From NCBI GenBank assembly GCA_902781655.1, contig CACZJZ010000007.1, positions 1 to 64,000 on the forward strand: DNA of 64,000 nt, given 5' to 3'. The notes under the pieces are model-generated. The model was not told the DNA's origin and did not search any database. It was given only the letters and a program-made list of their open reading frames with translations. Positions 8,632 to 17,300 of this stretch are shown here, in pieces. The position numbers and the translations under genes were made by a program. The number at the start of each line of letters is the position of its first letter. Within the stretch, counting starts at the first letter, position 1. The DNA is from an uncultured Lachnospiraceae bacterium (GTDB lineage Bacteria; Bacillota; Clostridia; Lachnospirales; Lachnospiraceae).

Positions 8632-9687
8632 ATGAACAAACACCATCCTCATGACAACCGCATAAAGGGCACCTCCGTCCTGAAGGAACGTCTGATCGGA
8701 TCGGCCATGATTGTCTCCTCCGTCACGCTGACCGGCAGTCTGTATCTGTGCACCCAGCCGGCCTCCGCGCAGGCCAGCTATCAGGAACAGGCCGCTCTGC
8801 TGCTCTCGGATGTCTCTTCTCATGCCTCCCACGCGGCGGAAAAGCTTGCGGATCAAGCGCAGACAGGCATGCAGGTCCTGGCAGAGAATCAGGAAGCGGT
8901 CCGGTCCAGGCTCTCCGGCGGCTCTGCTTCCCAGAATCAGATGGCCTCAGCCGATGGTCCCGCCGCTGGAGACAAAGCTGTCACAGGCGCCGGAGATCGA
9001 ACAGCAGCCGGACCTTCAGCCTCATCTGCGGAAGCCGCAACATCCGCCGAATCCGCCGATGTTGCCGCCTCCACACAGCAGAAATCCGGTTCTGCAAAGC
9101 CCTACGTCGTCTACCTCGGCGCGGACTCTGACAACAAAATCATGCTCGATACCTGTATGGGCAGGATCCCGTACTACAACCAGAACGATTCTCACTGGAA
9201 GAATTACCGCTACGGCGGCACCGACAAAATGGCCGAATACGGCTGCGGTCCCACCGCGCTGGCTATGGTTGTCAGTGCGTTAGGAAAGTCAAAAGAAGGC
9301 GTGAAGGTTTCTCCCGTCACCATCGCCGACTGGGCCTCCGGGCATGGAGAATTCTGTCACGGCAGCGGCAGCTATCTCAGTATCGTACAGGACTGCCTTA
9401 CCGCCTACGGCCTGCAGACGCTCCCCGTGAGTGACACCTCCGCGGATGGAATCAACCACATGCTCCAGGAGGGCCACATACTCATCGCTCTGACCGGCCC
9501 CGGCACCTTCACAGACGACGGACACTTCATTCTGATCACAGACCGCACATCGGACGGGAAGGTAACTATCGCCGACCCGAAATCCCTTGAGAACACACAG
9601 AAATCCTGGGATCCGGCCGTGCTCTCCTCCCAGCTCATGGACAGTCATAAAAACGGCGCACCTCTCTGGGCTGTCAGCATCCCGTGA
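8632..9687 (+). CDS. Exported C39-like papain-fold peptidase
   Basis: Predicted secreted or membrane-anchored cysteine peptidase of 351 residues. A basic N-terminus is followed by a hydrophobic segment (about 20-40) and an AQA-type cleavage region. A low-complexity Ala/Ser/Gln linker (about 50-155) precedes a C-terminal C39_2-like domain from about 175. The likely catalytic Cys205 is in EYGCGPTALAM, His298 in DDGHFILITD and the Asp near 315 in TIADPKS. It starts 1 base after cheB with a weak RBS, so it is probably translated by coupling. Its substrate is unknown, and it could act in wall turnover. It ends the che operon before two hairpins. Confidence 0.85.
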   Translation: MNKHHPHDNRIKGTSVLKERLIGSAMIVSSVTLTGSLYLCTQPASAQASYQEQAALLLSDVSSHASHAAEKLADQAQTGMQVLAENQEAVRSRLSGGSASQNQMASADGPAAGDKAVTGAGDRTAAGPSASSAEAATSAESADVAASTQQKSGSAKPYVVYLGADSDNKIMLDTCMGRIPYYNQNDSHWKNYRYGGTDKMAEYGCGPTALAMVVSALGKSKEGVKVSPVTIADWASGHGEFCHGSGSYLSIVQDCLTAYGLQTLPVSDTSADGINHMLQEGHILIALTGPGTFTDDGHFILITDRTSDGKVTIADPKSLENTQKSWDPAVLSSQLMDSHKNGAPLWAVSIP

Positions 9688-9740
9688 CGCCGTCGCTTCC
9701 CGAAGCTCTTTGCAACAGTGGAATTGCACAAAAATAAACA

Positions 9741-9794
9741 AAATAAGCCGTGCCTCCGGACGAAATACTCCGTCCAGCCCGCGCGGCTCATTTT
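9741..9794. terminator. Bidirectional terminator between peptidase and EAL genes
   Basis: AGCCGTGC (9745-9752) pairs with GCGCGGCT (9781-9788), with an inner GGACG/CGTCC pairing, flanked by AAAAT on the left and ATTTTG on the right. Read on the minus strand the hairpin is followed by a T-rich tract, suiting termination of the EAL transcript. Confidence 0.6.
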
Positions 9795-9828
9795 GTCCCT
9801 GACAAGCTAAACTTGTCAGGGACAGTTT
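9795..9828 (+). terminator. Second hairpin downstream of peptidase gene
   Basis: A perfect 12-bp stem, GTCCCTGACAAG (9795-9806) with CTTGTCAGGGAC (9812-9823), has a 5-base CTAAA loop and is followed by AGTTTTCC. It is a probable Rho-independent terminator for the flgB-che-peptidase operon. Confidence 0.65.
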
Positions 9829-9840
9829 TCCACAAAATTC

Positions 9841-11079
9841 TTACGCTTCCGCCATTTCCTGGCATACCATGACGGCAAGTACCGCTCTCTTACTCCCGCC
9901 CTCCGAGCTCACAATCTCACGGACGAAGCAGATGCAGTCCCTGTCCGCGCTGTCATGAAGCAAATAGGAGGCCCATTTTCCTTCCCTCGCATGCGATTGC
10001 TCCGTGGCGCGCACGAACCTCTCCGGAGGCCGCTTCTCCAGCGGCAGCTCGGTCACATCCGCCGCCTCGTTCATTCCCGTGTGGAGCAACCCTGCTCTTC
10101 TCAATACCGCATCGAACTCCCGATTGGCGCAGAGCAGACACCATACATTGTTCTCGATCTGCAATACGCCCGCGGGCAGCAGCAGTCCGCTGTTCGCTGC
10201 AGGATTCCATGCATCCCTTCCGAACGGATGACTCAGATTGATCTTGCCGATCTTCGCGTAGAATTCCCTGCGGTCAGCATGACCGAACTTCACGCGGGAT
10301 GCCGGATCTCTGTCCAGAGCGATCATCTGCTCGTAGGGCACCGGCCGACAGAACCAGTACCCCTGCATGTACTCTATGTTCATCTCCCGAACCCGTCTGA
10401 AATTATCCTGGTTCTCCACGCCTTCCGCCAGCACACCGATTCCCATGCCTCTCGCCATGTCGGTCAGCATAGACACCATAACCGCGTCGTTGTGATCGCT
10501 CAGATTGCGGATCAGACTCTGGTCAAGCTTGATGAGATCCGTATGATTTCCGACCAGCAGATCCAGCGCTGAATACCGCGCGCCGAAATTATCCATCCAC
10601 ATCTCCATACCGAACGCGCGCAGTTCCTCAATCTGTCCCCTCAGAAGGCCAAAATTCGGCCCCAGAGTGTTCTGTGTCATCTCGAAAGCGAGTCGGCTCG
10701 GATCCACGCCGACTCCGCTCACCCGAAGCTCGATCTCCTCGACCATGTTGCAGTCTTCGAAATCCACTTCGGACAGATTAAACGTCACTCTTGGCCAACA
10801 GATCCCCTCAGCGTCCGCCTTTTTAATATCACGCAGCAACGCGTCCAGTACCGCCAGATCCAGAAGATAAATCAGATGTTCCTTCTCCAGAATCGGAATA
10901 AACGCGGACGGCGGAAGAATGCTGCCATCCGGCGCGACCCACCGCACCAGTGTCTCAAAGGCGCATGTTTTCAGCGTGATATTGCGTATGATCGGCTGAT
11001 AATACGGAACAATCCTCTGCTCCCGTATCGCATCATTGAGTTCCTGGCGTATTCCCGTCCTGTCTTTTCCCGCAAACAT
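9841..11079 (-). CDS. EAL domain protein with degenerate metal site
   Basis: A 412-residue protein with an EAL fold in about residues 12-255 and an unrecognised C-terminal domain of about 150 residues. The signature is ETL (42-44, ExLxR kept). Asn101, Glu133, Lys184/Asp186, Glu219 (AEGVEN) and Gln239 (QGYWF) correspond to conserved positions. However, the DDFGTG motif is DNFGAR (163-168), so the second metal-coordinating Asp is Asn. This suggests reduced or no phosphodiesterase activity, perhaps c-di-GMP binding or a protein-binding role as in some flagellar EAL proteins (inference). GAGG precedes the ATG. It lies 43 bases after a chemoreceptor gene and shares its sigma-28-type promoter. Confidence 0.85.
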   Translation of the reverse strand: MFAGKDRTGIRQELNDAIREQRIVPYYQPIIRNITLKTCAFETLVRWVAPDGSILPPSAFIPILEKEHLIYLLDLAVLDALLRDIKKADAEGICWPRVTFNLSEVDFEDCNMVEEIELRVSGVGVDPSRLAFEMTQNTLGPNFGLLRGQIEELRAFGMEMWMDNFGARYSALDLLVGNHTDLIKLDQSLIRNLSDHNDAVMVSMLTDMARGMGIGVLAEGVENQDNFRRVREMNIEYMQGYWFCRPVPYEQMIALDRDPASRVKFGHADRREFYAKIGKINLSHPFGRDAWNPAANSGLLLPAGVLQIENNVWCLLCANREFDAVLRRAGLLHTGMNEAADVTELPLEKRPPERFVRATEQSHAREGKWASYLLHDSADRDCICFVREIVSSEGGSKRAVLAVMVCQEMAEA

Positions 11080-11122
11080 ACTGTTTCCTCAGCAGGCATT
11101 GCCCTGCGCCCGCATTCATTGA

Positions 11123-13333
11123 TTATTCATTTGCCTCTGCGGCACCGTTCTCCTTCTGTGCCTTGAGACGGAATCCCTCCGCCAGGCGATTCAGCAGCTC
11201 TGCCTGCGAGGACAGCTCCTCAGCAGATGCCGCGCTTTCCTCCGCTGTCGCGGAATTGGTCTGCACCACCGCGGAGATTTGCCCGATGCCCTCGGACACC
11301 TGCGCCACACCGGAAGCTTCTTTCTCGGACGCCTCCGATATCTCACTGACCAGTGTGTCAATCCGGCGGAACCCATCTGATACCTTCGCGAGGGCGGATG
11401 CCGTCTCATCGGTAATGGACGCGCCTCGCTTCACCGCGGTGATGGTATCCTCAATGAGAGAAGCTGTATTCTGCGCCGCCTGCTGCGACTTCTGCGCCAG
11501 ATTGCCCACCTCTCCGGCGACCACGGCAAATCCCTTGCCGGCGGAACCCGCGCGGGCAGCCTCGATGGAGGCGTTCAGCGCCAGAATATTCGTCTGAAAC
11601 GCGATGTCGTCAATCGTCTTGATGATCTTGGAGATTTCGCCCGCCTTGTCCGTGATATCCGTCATCGCGCTGCGCATTTCGCCCATTTTCTCATTGGACA
11701 ACTCCACAGCGCTTCTGGAATCCTGACTGACCTTTTCCGCCTCGCGCGTCTTATCCGCCGTCTCCCGGATTTTCTCCGAAATTTCACTGATGCTGTCAGA
11801 AAGGTTCTCGATAGACGACGCCTGCTCTGTGGCCCCCTGTGCCAGTGCCTGTGCGCCTGCGGATACCTGTGCGCTGCCACTCGATACCTGTGCCGCGGAA
11901 TTCCGTATCTCCGCCAGAATTCTGCTCAGATCATCCGTGATGGATTCGAGCGAAGTCAGCAGAGGCTCATAGCTTCCGGTATAATACTCGCTCCTGTCAA
12001 GCGGAAGGTCGAAATTCCCAGACGCCATCTCCTGCAGATTGCCGCCGAGGTCCCGGATAATTGCCTTGATGCGCTCCACGAATTCAGAAATCGCCCCGGA
12101 GAGCTTTCCGATTTCATCCTCCCCGCTGCTGGTGATAGAAACCTCCAGATTGCCGCCGGCGACCTCTCCTGCCACTCTGCTCATATCAGACAGCGGCCGC
12201 AGCGCCTTGCTCAGCATCTTTCCTGTGAACACAATCAGAAGTACCATACCTGCGCAGCAACAGATCGCGATGATCAGCATCATCAGCCGCAGCGTCCGGT
12301 TATACTCGTGAACCGGCACCGCCGTCTGTATCCACCACATATGATTGCCTGCCTGAAGAGGCACATAGAACCGTTGAACCTTTCCGGAGCTGGAATCCGT
12401 GACGATATGAAACTGATCGCCGTTCTTCCACTGCGCCGAAATCGTGCGGTACGCATCCGCGGAAACCGTTTCTTCAAACTTTTTCCCGATGACATTTGTG
12501 TGCGTGCTGTACAAAATACTGCCGTTCTCATTGATGACATTGACATAGAGCGACGGATACTGCGCAATATCCGTTGCGATGACGGAGAAAATGTCTGCTC
12601 TGATATCAAACTCCACCACGCCCGCGAACTGATCACCGTTGACGATCGGGAAATACGCCGTGACCATATTCACGCCGTCCTCGACATAGGCGTCGGTATA
12701 TCCCGCCTCCAGCGTGGACTTCGGAATCGTGTAATAATCCTCGCCCGAATAGCTGTCATACGGGAGGTTCTCCATGACATTCTCTTCCAGATCTTCCGTG
12801 TTCACATACGGCGCATAGACGGTATTATCCTTGGAAAAGGCCCCCGGCTCCATCAGAACGCCTGCGCCGACGATGGAATCATTGTCCCGCACCGCGCCGA
12901 TCAGCGCGTTCACGAGGATGCTCTCGGCCATAAAACGGCTTCCGGACAGCTTTCCGCCGGTGATCCGGCTTGTGAAGCTTCCTGTTGATTTGCCCGGCTT
13001 GTAGGTATTGCCGTCCATTCCCCAGGACGCCGTAATCGCGGCGCTCTGGCTGTCCGGCTCCGCATACATTTCCGTCATGGCATCCTGTACCACATGATTG
13101 ATCATGTTCACGGAGTCCACGATGCCCTCAATCTTCTCCGCGTTGGTGCTGCTGACCTGAAACAGCGTGTCGTCTGTGGACGCCTTCACTCTGTTGCCGG
13201 CAAAACTGATGATAATGAATGCCATTGCCAGAAACAGCCCCAGAATCACCCCAGACAGCGCAAGCGAGAGCCTGGCGCTCAGCGAACTGGAGATACGCTT
13301 CCTGATACTTTCCTTCCTGCTATTCGATTTCAT
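11123..13333 (-). CDS. Methyl-accepting chemotaxis protein (dCache sensor)
   Basis: Chemoreceptor of 736 residues. It has a transmembrane helix near 20-45, a large extracytoplasmic dCache sensor of about 300 residues, a second membrane helix, HAMP, and the signalling hairpin with [20 protein letters not shown]. The ATG at 13333 is chosen because GAAGGAG lies 9 bases upstream; an upstream in-frame ATG would cover the promoter and lacks a hydrophobic start. Its second half is closely similar to the receptor at 1686-3776. It is the first gene of a unit with the EAL-like protein, linking a receptor with a c-di-GMP-type protein. The ligand is unknown. Confidence 0.95.
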   Translation of the reverse strand: MKSNSRKESIRKRISSSLSARLSLALSGVILGLFLAMAFIIISFAGNRVKASTDDTLFQVSSTNAEKIEGIVDSVNMINHVVQDAMTEMYAEPDSQSAAITASWGMDGNTYKPGKSTGSFTSRITGGKLSGSRFMAESILVNALIGAVRDNDSIVGAGVLMEPGAFSKDNTVYAPYVNTEDLEENVMENLPYDSYSGEDYYTIPKSTLEAGYTDAYVEDGVNMVTAYFPIVNGDQFAGVVEFDIRADIFSVIATDIAQYPSLYVNVINENGSILYSTHTNVIGKKFEETVSADAYRTISAQWKNGDQFHIVTDSSSGKVQRFYVPLQAGNHMWWIQTAVPVHEYNRTLRLMMLIIAICCCAGMVLLIVFTGKMLSKALRPLSDMSRVAGEVAGGNLEVSITSSGEDEIGKLSGAISEFVERIKAIIRDLGGNLQEMASGNFDLPLDRSEYYTGSYEPLLTSLESITDDLSRILAEIRNSAAQVSSGSAQVSAGAQALAQGATEQASSIENLSDSISEISEKIRETADKTREAEKVSQDSRSAVELSNEKMGEMRSAMTDITDKAGEISKIIKTIDDIAFQTNILALNASIEAARAGSAGKGFAVVAGEVGNLAQKSQQAAQNTASLIEDTITAVKRGASITDETASALAKVSDGFRRIDTLVSEISEASEKEASGVAQVSEGIGQISAVVQTNSATAEESAASAEELSSQAELLNRLAEGFRLKAQKENGAAEANE

Positions 13334-13433
13334 GATTTGGTGCTCCTTCACCCTGATGCTTTCCGGTTTCCGCGTCCGCTGCATGCCCATCCTTTGCCCG
13401 GTGGACCTCATGCCCGGATCGCAGACAAAATTA

Positions 13434-13460
13434 TTATCGGCATAATCCCCTCGTTCTATT
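13434..13460 (-). promoter_or_regulatory. Sigma-28 promoter for chemoreceptor-EAL operon
   Basis: On the minus strand AATAGAAC (13453-13460), 11 bases and GCCGATAA (13434-13441). The -10 matches the consensus exactly. The predicted leader to the receptor ATG at 13333 is about 95 bases. Confidence 0.7.
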
Positions 13461-13505
13461 ATCCCAAATTGCATTCTTCAGATAAGTCCCCGCACTTCCT
13501 TTCCT

Positions 13506-13532
13506 TATGGAATAGCTCCGTCATGCCGATAT
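13506..13532 (+). promoter_or_regulatory. Candidate sigma-28 promoter for Gln-rich protein
   Basis: The -10 GCCGATAT (13525-13532) is at the right spacing from a weak -35 TATGGAAT (13506-13513). The ATG at 13617 lies about 80 bases downstream. It is divergent from the chemoreceptor promoter about 70 bases away. Confidence 0.45.
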
Positions 13533-13616
13533 ATCTGTCAGGATGTATTATTTTGTACATAATATTGAACGCGCATGGAAAAAGCGCGCTGCTACTGTTC
13601 GGAGGGGAAACGTAGC

Positions 13617-14621
13617 ATGTCCAGTCTCGATCAGCTCAGCCGTATCGGTTCTCTGGGAAATCTCCAGACCTATACAAAGAATCTCACCATGACCACCCGC
13701 TGGAAACAGCGGAAGGAATCCGGCGATCTGGTCGTCCGGTATGACGAGAATGCTTGGCATACCGAGGCCGGCAAGGCCATGGCACGCAGGAAACAGTCCG
13801 ATTACCAGATCCTCTCGGAATTTCAGGAACAGCAGGAAAACACCGATACCAGACTGTCGGAGATTCGTAATAAGCTTGTATATGGAACCGCCCTCAGCGA
13901 TGACGAGATCGAATACCTTCGTGACAAGGACCCGCAGACCTATGCGAAGATAAAGGCAGAGGAATCCAGAAACAAGGCCTTTGCGAAGAAGCTCGCGCGC
14001 GCCAGGACAAAAGACGAGGCACAGCAGATCATGACTGACCGGGAGAATGAGGCTGTCATGAAGATCAAGAGCGTCGAGAACAACCCCTGTATCTCCGATG
14101 CCGATAAGCTGACAATATACGCGGACGCCAGACGTTCCGTCCTGCAGGGCCGGGAAATCTTCAGCAAATTCGTGGCATCCGGCGCATACGACCGCCTTCC
14201 GACGGAAGCAGAGAAGCTCGAGGCGGAGAAGGAAATAAAGGAGGCGCAGGAGGCAGAACGCCGCGAGGCTGCTGACGCAGATTCCGCCGTCGACAAGCCC
14301 GGGGAGCAGAGGCAGGAGCAGGACCAGAATCAAATTCAAAATCAAGATCAGGATCAGAATCGGATTCAAAACCAAGATCAGGATCAGGGCAAAACATCCG
14401 AGGACGAAACAGAAAAATCCGCGTTCCCTTCCTCCGACGCAAAAACTGTCTCCGAGACAGAAAACACGGAGAAGGCCCTCAAGGTACGGCGCGCCAGGGT
14501 AAAGCCGGACAGCACCCGCTTCCTGCATACAGCATCAGTAGACTCCCCGGCCATCTCCGTCAGGACAGCAGGGACCCCCGCTCCCTCAGGCGCAGGCGGT
14601 TCCATTGATCTCCGCGCCTGA
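13617..14621 (+). CDS. Hypothetical Gln/Asp-rich protein, possible flagellar regulon member
   Basis: I do not recognise this 334-residue protein. It has no signal peptide or membrane segment. Residues about 60-215 are charged and predicted mostly helical. A low-complexity stretch (about 232-262) repeats Gln-Asn-Gln-Asp units, and the C-terminus is Ser/Ala/Pro-rich. The ATG at 13617 has a strong GGAGGGG upstream. A GCCGATAT box about 85 bases upstream suggests sigma-28 control, so a flagellar role such as a structural accessory or exported substrate is possible but not shown. The stop codon lies in a weak 9-bp hairpin (14585-14593 with 14614-14622). The IS element begins 120 bases downstream. 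Confidence 0.75.
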   Translation: MSSLDQLSRIGSLGNLQTYTKNLTMTTRWKQRKESGDLVVRYDENAWHTEAGKAMARRKQSDYQILSEFQEQQENTDTRLSEIRNKLVYGTALSDDEIEYLRDKDPQTYAKIKAEESRNKAFAKKLARARTKDEAQQIMTDRENEAVMKIKSVENNPCISDADKLTIYADARRSVLQGREIFSKFVASGAYDRLPTEAEKLEAEKEIKEAQEAERREAADADSAVDKPGEQRQEQDQNQIQNQDQDQNRIQNQDQDQGKTSEDETEKSAFPSSDAKTVSETENTEKALKVRRARVKPDSTRFLHTASVDSPAISVRTAGTPAPSGAGGSIDLRA

Positions 14622-14740
14622 GCAGAGACCCGTTTTCATGAGGCCCTGCCACAGCGCAGTGCTTCTTCAGCCGGGCTTCTCATCTGGTATTTTCAGGAAC
14701 CCGCCTGTCATGCACATAATGAGTTGATTTATGCCTAAAG

Positions 14741-14797
14741 TAACTCAAACTTCGCAGATGAAAAACTGCGCTGAACCTTGAAAACTCAATAAAAAGT
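14741..14797 (+). repeat. IS left inverted repeat
   Basis: Outer 16-base block and inner 25-base block matching the complement of 16270-16326. The inner block contains the stop codon of the transposase 3' frame. Confidence 0.85.
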
Positions 14798-15415
14798 AGC
14801 AGCCAAATAACATCCGGCGGCCTTCAACTGCCTCTGTGTGGATGGCCGAAGTACAGAGATGAACTTATCCATCATCTCACTTATAGTGGATTCGTCCAGA
14901 TTAAACCGATCTTTCATCTCTGCACGGAACATCTCCATGACCTGGCTGAAAGCCTGAGCAAAGGTGATATCGGCAAGCTCATCTATGAAATAGAGGAAAA
15001 GTTCGCCCAGTGTTCTTGGATCTTCCGATTCCCTGTTCTCTACTGCAAGCAGCATATATCTTGCAAAAACCACTGCAACGTGAGCTGACATGGCGTCATA
15101 AGAAAGAGAACGGCATTCTGAAGCCAGGCCAAGATAACTTTTGCAAACCTTGAAGAATACTTCGATCTGCCATCTTTTACCATAGATACGGATGATTTCA
15201 TTCTCATCTATATCGGTGTTGGTAGAGATCAGACACAGATAATCCTTCCTGCTTGAGCGATTTTTCACGTAAACAAGCCTGGCTGGAATGGATTTACCGT
15301 CTCTGGTCACGTTCACTGCAACGGAAAGAAGATATTTCGAGCGGCCGCGGCGTTTAAGATTCATCCGGTAGATTTCTTTAACGGATTTCATTTCGCCGTT
15401 GTAGTCAAACTTCAT
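14786..15415 (-). CDS. IS4 transposase, C-terminal part
   Basis: The frame encodes the C-terminal 209 residues of a DDE transposase, including the IS4 hallmark Y-(2)-R-(3)-E-(6)-K seen as IYGKRWQIEVFFKVCK, which supplies the catalytic Glu. It overlaps the upstream frame by 11 bases. Deleting one A from the A7 run read at 15425-15431 would join the two frames as MVKKSGKMKF. Either the transposase is inactivated by a one-base insertion or slippage at the A tract makes some full-length protein. The local ATG at 15413 may be only an internal codon. Confidence 0.8.
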   Translation of the reverse strand: MKFDYNGEMKSVKEIYRMNLKRRGRSKYLLSVAVNVTRDGKSIPARLVYVKNRSSRKDYLCLISTNTDIDENEIIRIYGKRWQIEVFFKVCKSYLGLASECRSLSYDAMSAHVAVVFARYMLLAVENRESEDPRTLGELFLYFIDELADITFAQAFSQVMEMFRAEMKDRFNLDESTISEMMDKFISVLRPSTQRQLKAAGCYLAATFY

Positions 15416-16271
15416 CTTGCCTGATTTTTTTCACCATCGCCATGACATCGTAGCCAGGGCTCTTAATGGCCAGGAGTGTTTTGGGAGACGAGAACCAGCT
15501 GTCAAAAAGCACATAATCTGCAGACGGTTTGGCCTTTTTCGCTTCTTTTATCAGCTCTATCATTGCATCTGTACCTTTGGTGGGTGAAAGTTTCCTGCGT
15601 TTATAGGCATTGCTCCGGTGGCTGGTTTCGTGGGCCTCATTGATCCGTGTCTTATGATTTTCAGAGGACAGCAGTGATCCGGCAATCGGAAGCAGGGTGT
15701 TACCATCCGTCCAACTTACGGTCAGCATCCGGAAACCGAACAGATATTCCTGATGAGCGTGGTCAAAGACTCTGGTCAGCAGCTCTACCTTTTTTGAGCG
15801 ATTACGCGAGAAGACAGAGTCATCGACAATGAGGGCATTGACACGGTCCTTTGAATCAGCAGGAATGATTACCGTCTCAACAATCCTTGATGTAAGCAGC
15901 GAAGTGAACCTGTTCCAGTTGGCAGCTCCGTTCTTCATAAAGCGGTAAACGGCATCCTTTGTACAGGCCGATCCATCAGAGGGATTCATCAGATGATCCA
16001 TGTACATGGATTTTCCTTTGAAAATCAGTGTGAACATATATTCCAGAATCCTGGCGGGAGATGTTCCTTTTGCCTTACGAATGTTTGAAGCTTTCAGGAG
16101 CGAAGCAACATGGAATCTTTTGAAGAAAGTGGAAATAGAACCACTGATTTCTGCAGAGTCATAATTATTCTGTGTTATACTGGTAGACAAGGCAGGGACC
16201 TCCGTTTGTTTGATTTTTGGTAGCACAATAATTATATCAAACGGCTGGCTTTCTGCCTTTTCAATTGTCAC
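15405..16271 (-). CDS. IS4 transposase, N-terminal part
   Basis: N-terminal 288 residues of the same DDE transposase, probably from a GTG at 16271 just inside the inverted repeat. It contains the first catalytic Asp (LIVDDSVFSRN) and the second (VLFDSWFSS), but it stops before the Glu motif, so this piece alone should not catalyse transposition. The frame ends soon after a run of seven A residues on the coding strand. A full-length protein would be about 490 residues, normal for the family. Confidence 0.8.
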   Translation of the reverse strand: MTIEKAESQPFDIIIVLPKIKQTEVPALSTSITQNNYDSAEISGSISTFFKRFHVASLLKASNIRKAKGTSPARILEYMFTLIFKGKSMYMDHLMNPSDGSACTKDAVYRFMKNGAANWNRFTSLLTSRIVETVIIPADSKDRVNALIVDDSVFSRNRSKKVELLTRVFDHAHQEYLFGFRMLTVSWTDGNTLLPIAGSLLSSENHKTRINEAHETSHRSNAYKRRKLSPTKGTDAMIELIKEAKKAKPSADYVLFDSWFSSPKTLLAIKSPGYDVMAMVKKIRQDEV

Positions 16272-16326
16272 TTTTTATTGAGTTTTCAAGGTTCGTTAGC
16301 ACTTTTGATGTGCGAAGTTTGAGTTA
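16270..16326 (-). repeat. IS right inverted repeat
   Basis: Complement of the left repeat in its outer 16 and inner 25 bases. It ends 15 bases before the start codon of the following cytidylyltransferase gene, so the IS may have replaced that gene's original promoter. Confidence 0.85.
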
Positions 16327-16341
16327 ATGAGGTGTTTAATC

Positions 16342-17058
16342 ATGTCAAAAGTAATAGCTCTGTTAATTGCCGGTGGCTCTGGCGCACGTATGCATCAAGA
16401 TATCCCGAAACAGTTTCTGACTGTTAATGAGAAACCTGTGATTGTATACACATTGGAAGCATTTCAGAATCATCCGGAGATTGATTCGATTGCTGTTGTC
16501 TGCATTGATGGATGGGAGAATGTACTTCAGGCTTACGCAAGACAGTTTAACATCACCAAATTGGAGCATATCTTCCCTGGAGGAAACTGCGGCCAGGCAT
16601 CTATAAGGAACGGCGTATATGGATTGGAAGAGTATTTCGATCCGGATGATATTGTACTTATACATGATGCGATCCGGCCTATGGTAAGTGCAGACATTAT
16701 TTCTGATTGCATTGTCAAAACGAAAAAATATGGGAATGCAATCACAGTTATATCCTGTGCGGAAGCAATGATGCAGACGGAAGACGGCATTATTTCTACA
16801 GGCGCTTACCCGCGTGATCGTCTTAAAAGGACTCAGACACCACAGGGGTTCAAACTCGGTGATATTTGCCAGTTACACAGAGATGCATTAAAAGCAGGAA
16901 TTACCAACTCTGTGGCTTCCTGCACATTAATGATTGATATGGGTAAGCAGGTTTATTTTTCTGCTGGATCAGAAAAGAATATCAAGCTTACTACAGTTGA
17001 TGATATTGATATTTTTAAAGCCTTGCTTCTGGCCAAGAGAAGCGACTGGCTGAAGTGA
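16342..17058 (+). CDS. IspD/TarI-family cytidylyltransferase
   Basis: A 238-residue CTP-dependent nucleotidyltransferase, either MEP cytidylyltransferase (IspD) or ribitol-5-phosphate cytidylyltransferase (TarI). Motifs are IAGGSGARMHQDIPKQF near the N-terminus (CTP binding), HDAIRPMV, TQTPQGF and KLTTVDDIDIFKALL. The ATG at 16342 has GAGGTG 7 bases upstream. The neighbourhood (SDR, AraD relic, LicD genes) favours a CDP-alditol role in surface glycan synthesis over the housekeeping MEP pathway; this is inference. GC content is lower than in the flagellar genes, and the gene sits directly against the IS end, suggesting transfer. Confidence 0.82.
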   Translation: MSKVIALLIAGGSGARMHQDIPKQFLTVNEKPVIVYTLEAFQNHPEIDSIAVVCIDGWENVLQAYARQFNITKLEHIFPGGNCGQASIRNGVYGLEEYFDPDDIVLIHDAIRPMVSADIISDCIVKTKKYGNAITVISCAEAMMQTEDGIISTGAYPRDRLKRTQTPQGFKLGDICQLHRDALKAGITNSVASCTLMIDMGKQVYFSAGSEKNIKLTTVDDIDIFKALLLAKRSDWLK

Positions 17059-17094
17059 TGCGATCTGTCTCGCCCGTGCAAGAGAGAAAGATGC

Positions 17095-17300
17095 GTCGTA
17101 AAGAACCATGGCCCATTTGCCTGGGAAAAAGAAGCAGATGACGCAGTTTATCACGCTGTAGTAATGGAAAAAGTGGCGGGGATGGATTTGAAGACGCTGA
17201 TGCTGAATCTGCAGGCTTCCATGGTACAGTATGTGCTTGACAAACATTATTATATGAGGAAACACGGACCGTATGCATATTATGGTCAGGAAAATAATTT
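17095..17300 (+). pseudogene. Relic of AraD-like class II aldolase C-terminus
   Basis: The stretch encodes VKNHGPFAWEKEADDAVYHA, then LDKHYYMRKHGPYAYYGQ, which match the C-terminal third of L-ribulose-5-phosphate 4-epimerase (AraD) or a related class II aldolase. About the first 160 residues, with most of the metal site, are missing. The relic is in frame directly after the stop codon of the cytidylyltransferase gene, so a deletion probably fused the two. The next gene starts right after it, suggesting the ancestral order was cytidylyltransferase, aldolase, SDR. Confidence 0.7.

Larger units (their letters stand above)
14741..16326 (-). mobile_element. IS4-family insertion sequence, transposase frame split
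   Basis: The element is about 1586 bp, bounded by imperfect inverted repeats of about 57 bases. The outer blocks TAACTCAAACTTCGCA (14741-14756 and complement at 16311-16326) and 25-base inner blocks (14773-14797 and complement at 16270-16294) match, separated by diverged 16-base spacers. The transposase is in two overlapping frames. No target-site duplication was seen beside the outermost repeat bases, so exact ends are uncertain. It separates the flagellar/chemotaxis genes from the decayed carbohydrate segment and abuts the cytidylyltransferase gene. Confidence 0.85.

Noticed and set aside
14741..16326. Target-site duplication next to the IS
   Set aside because: The bases flanking the outer inverted repeats do not match each other, so none is claimed.
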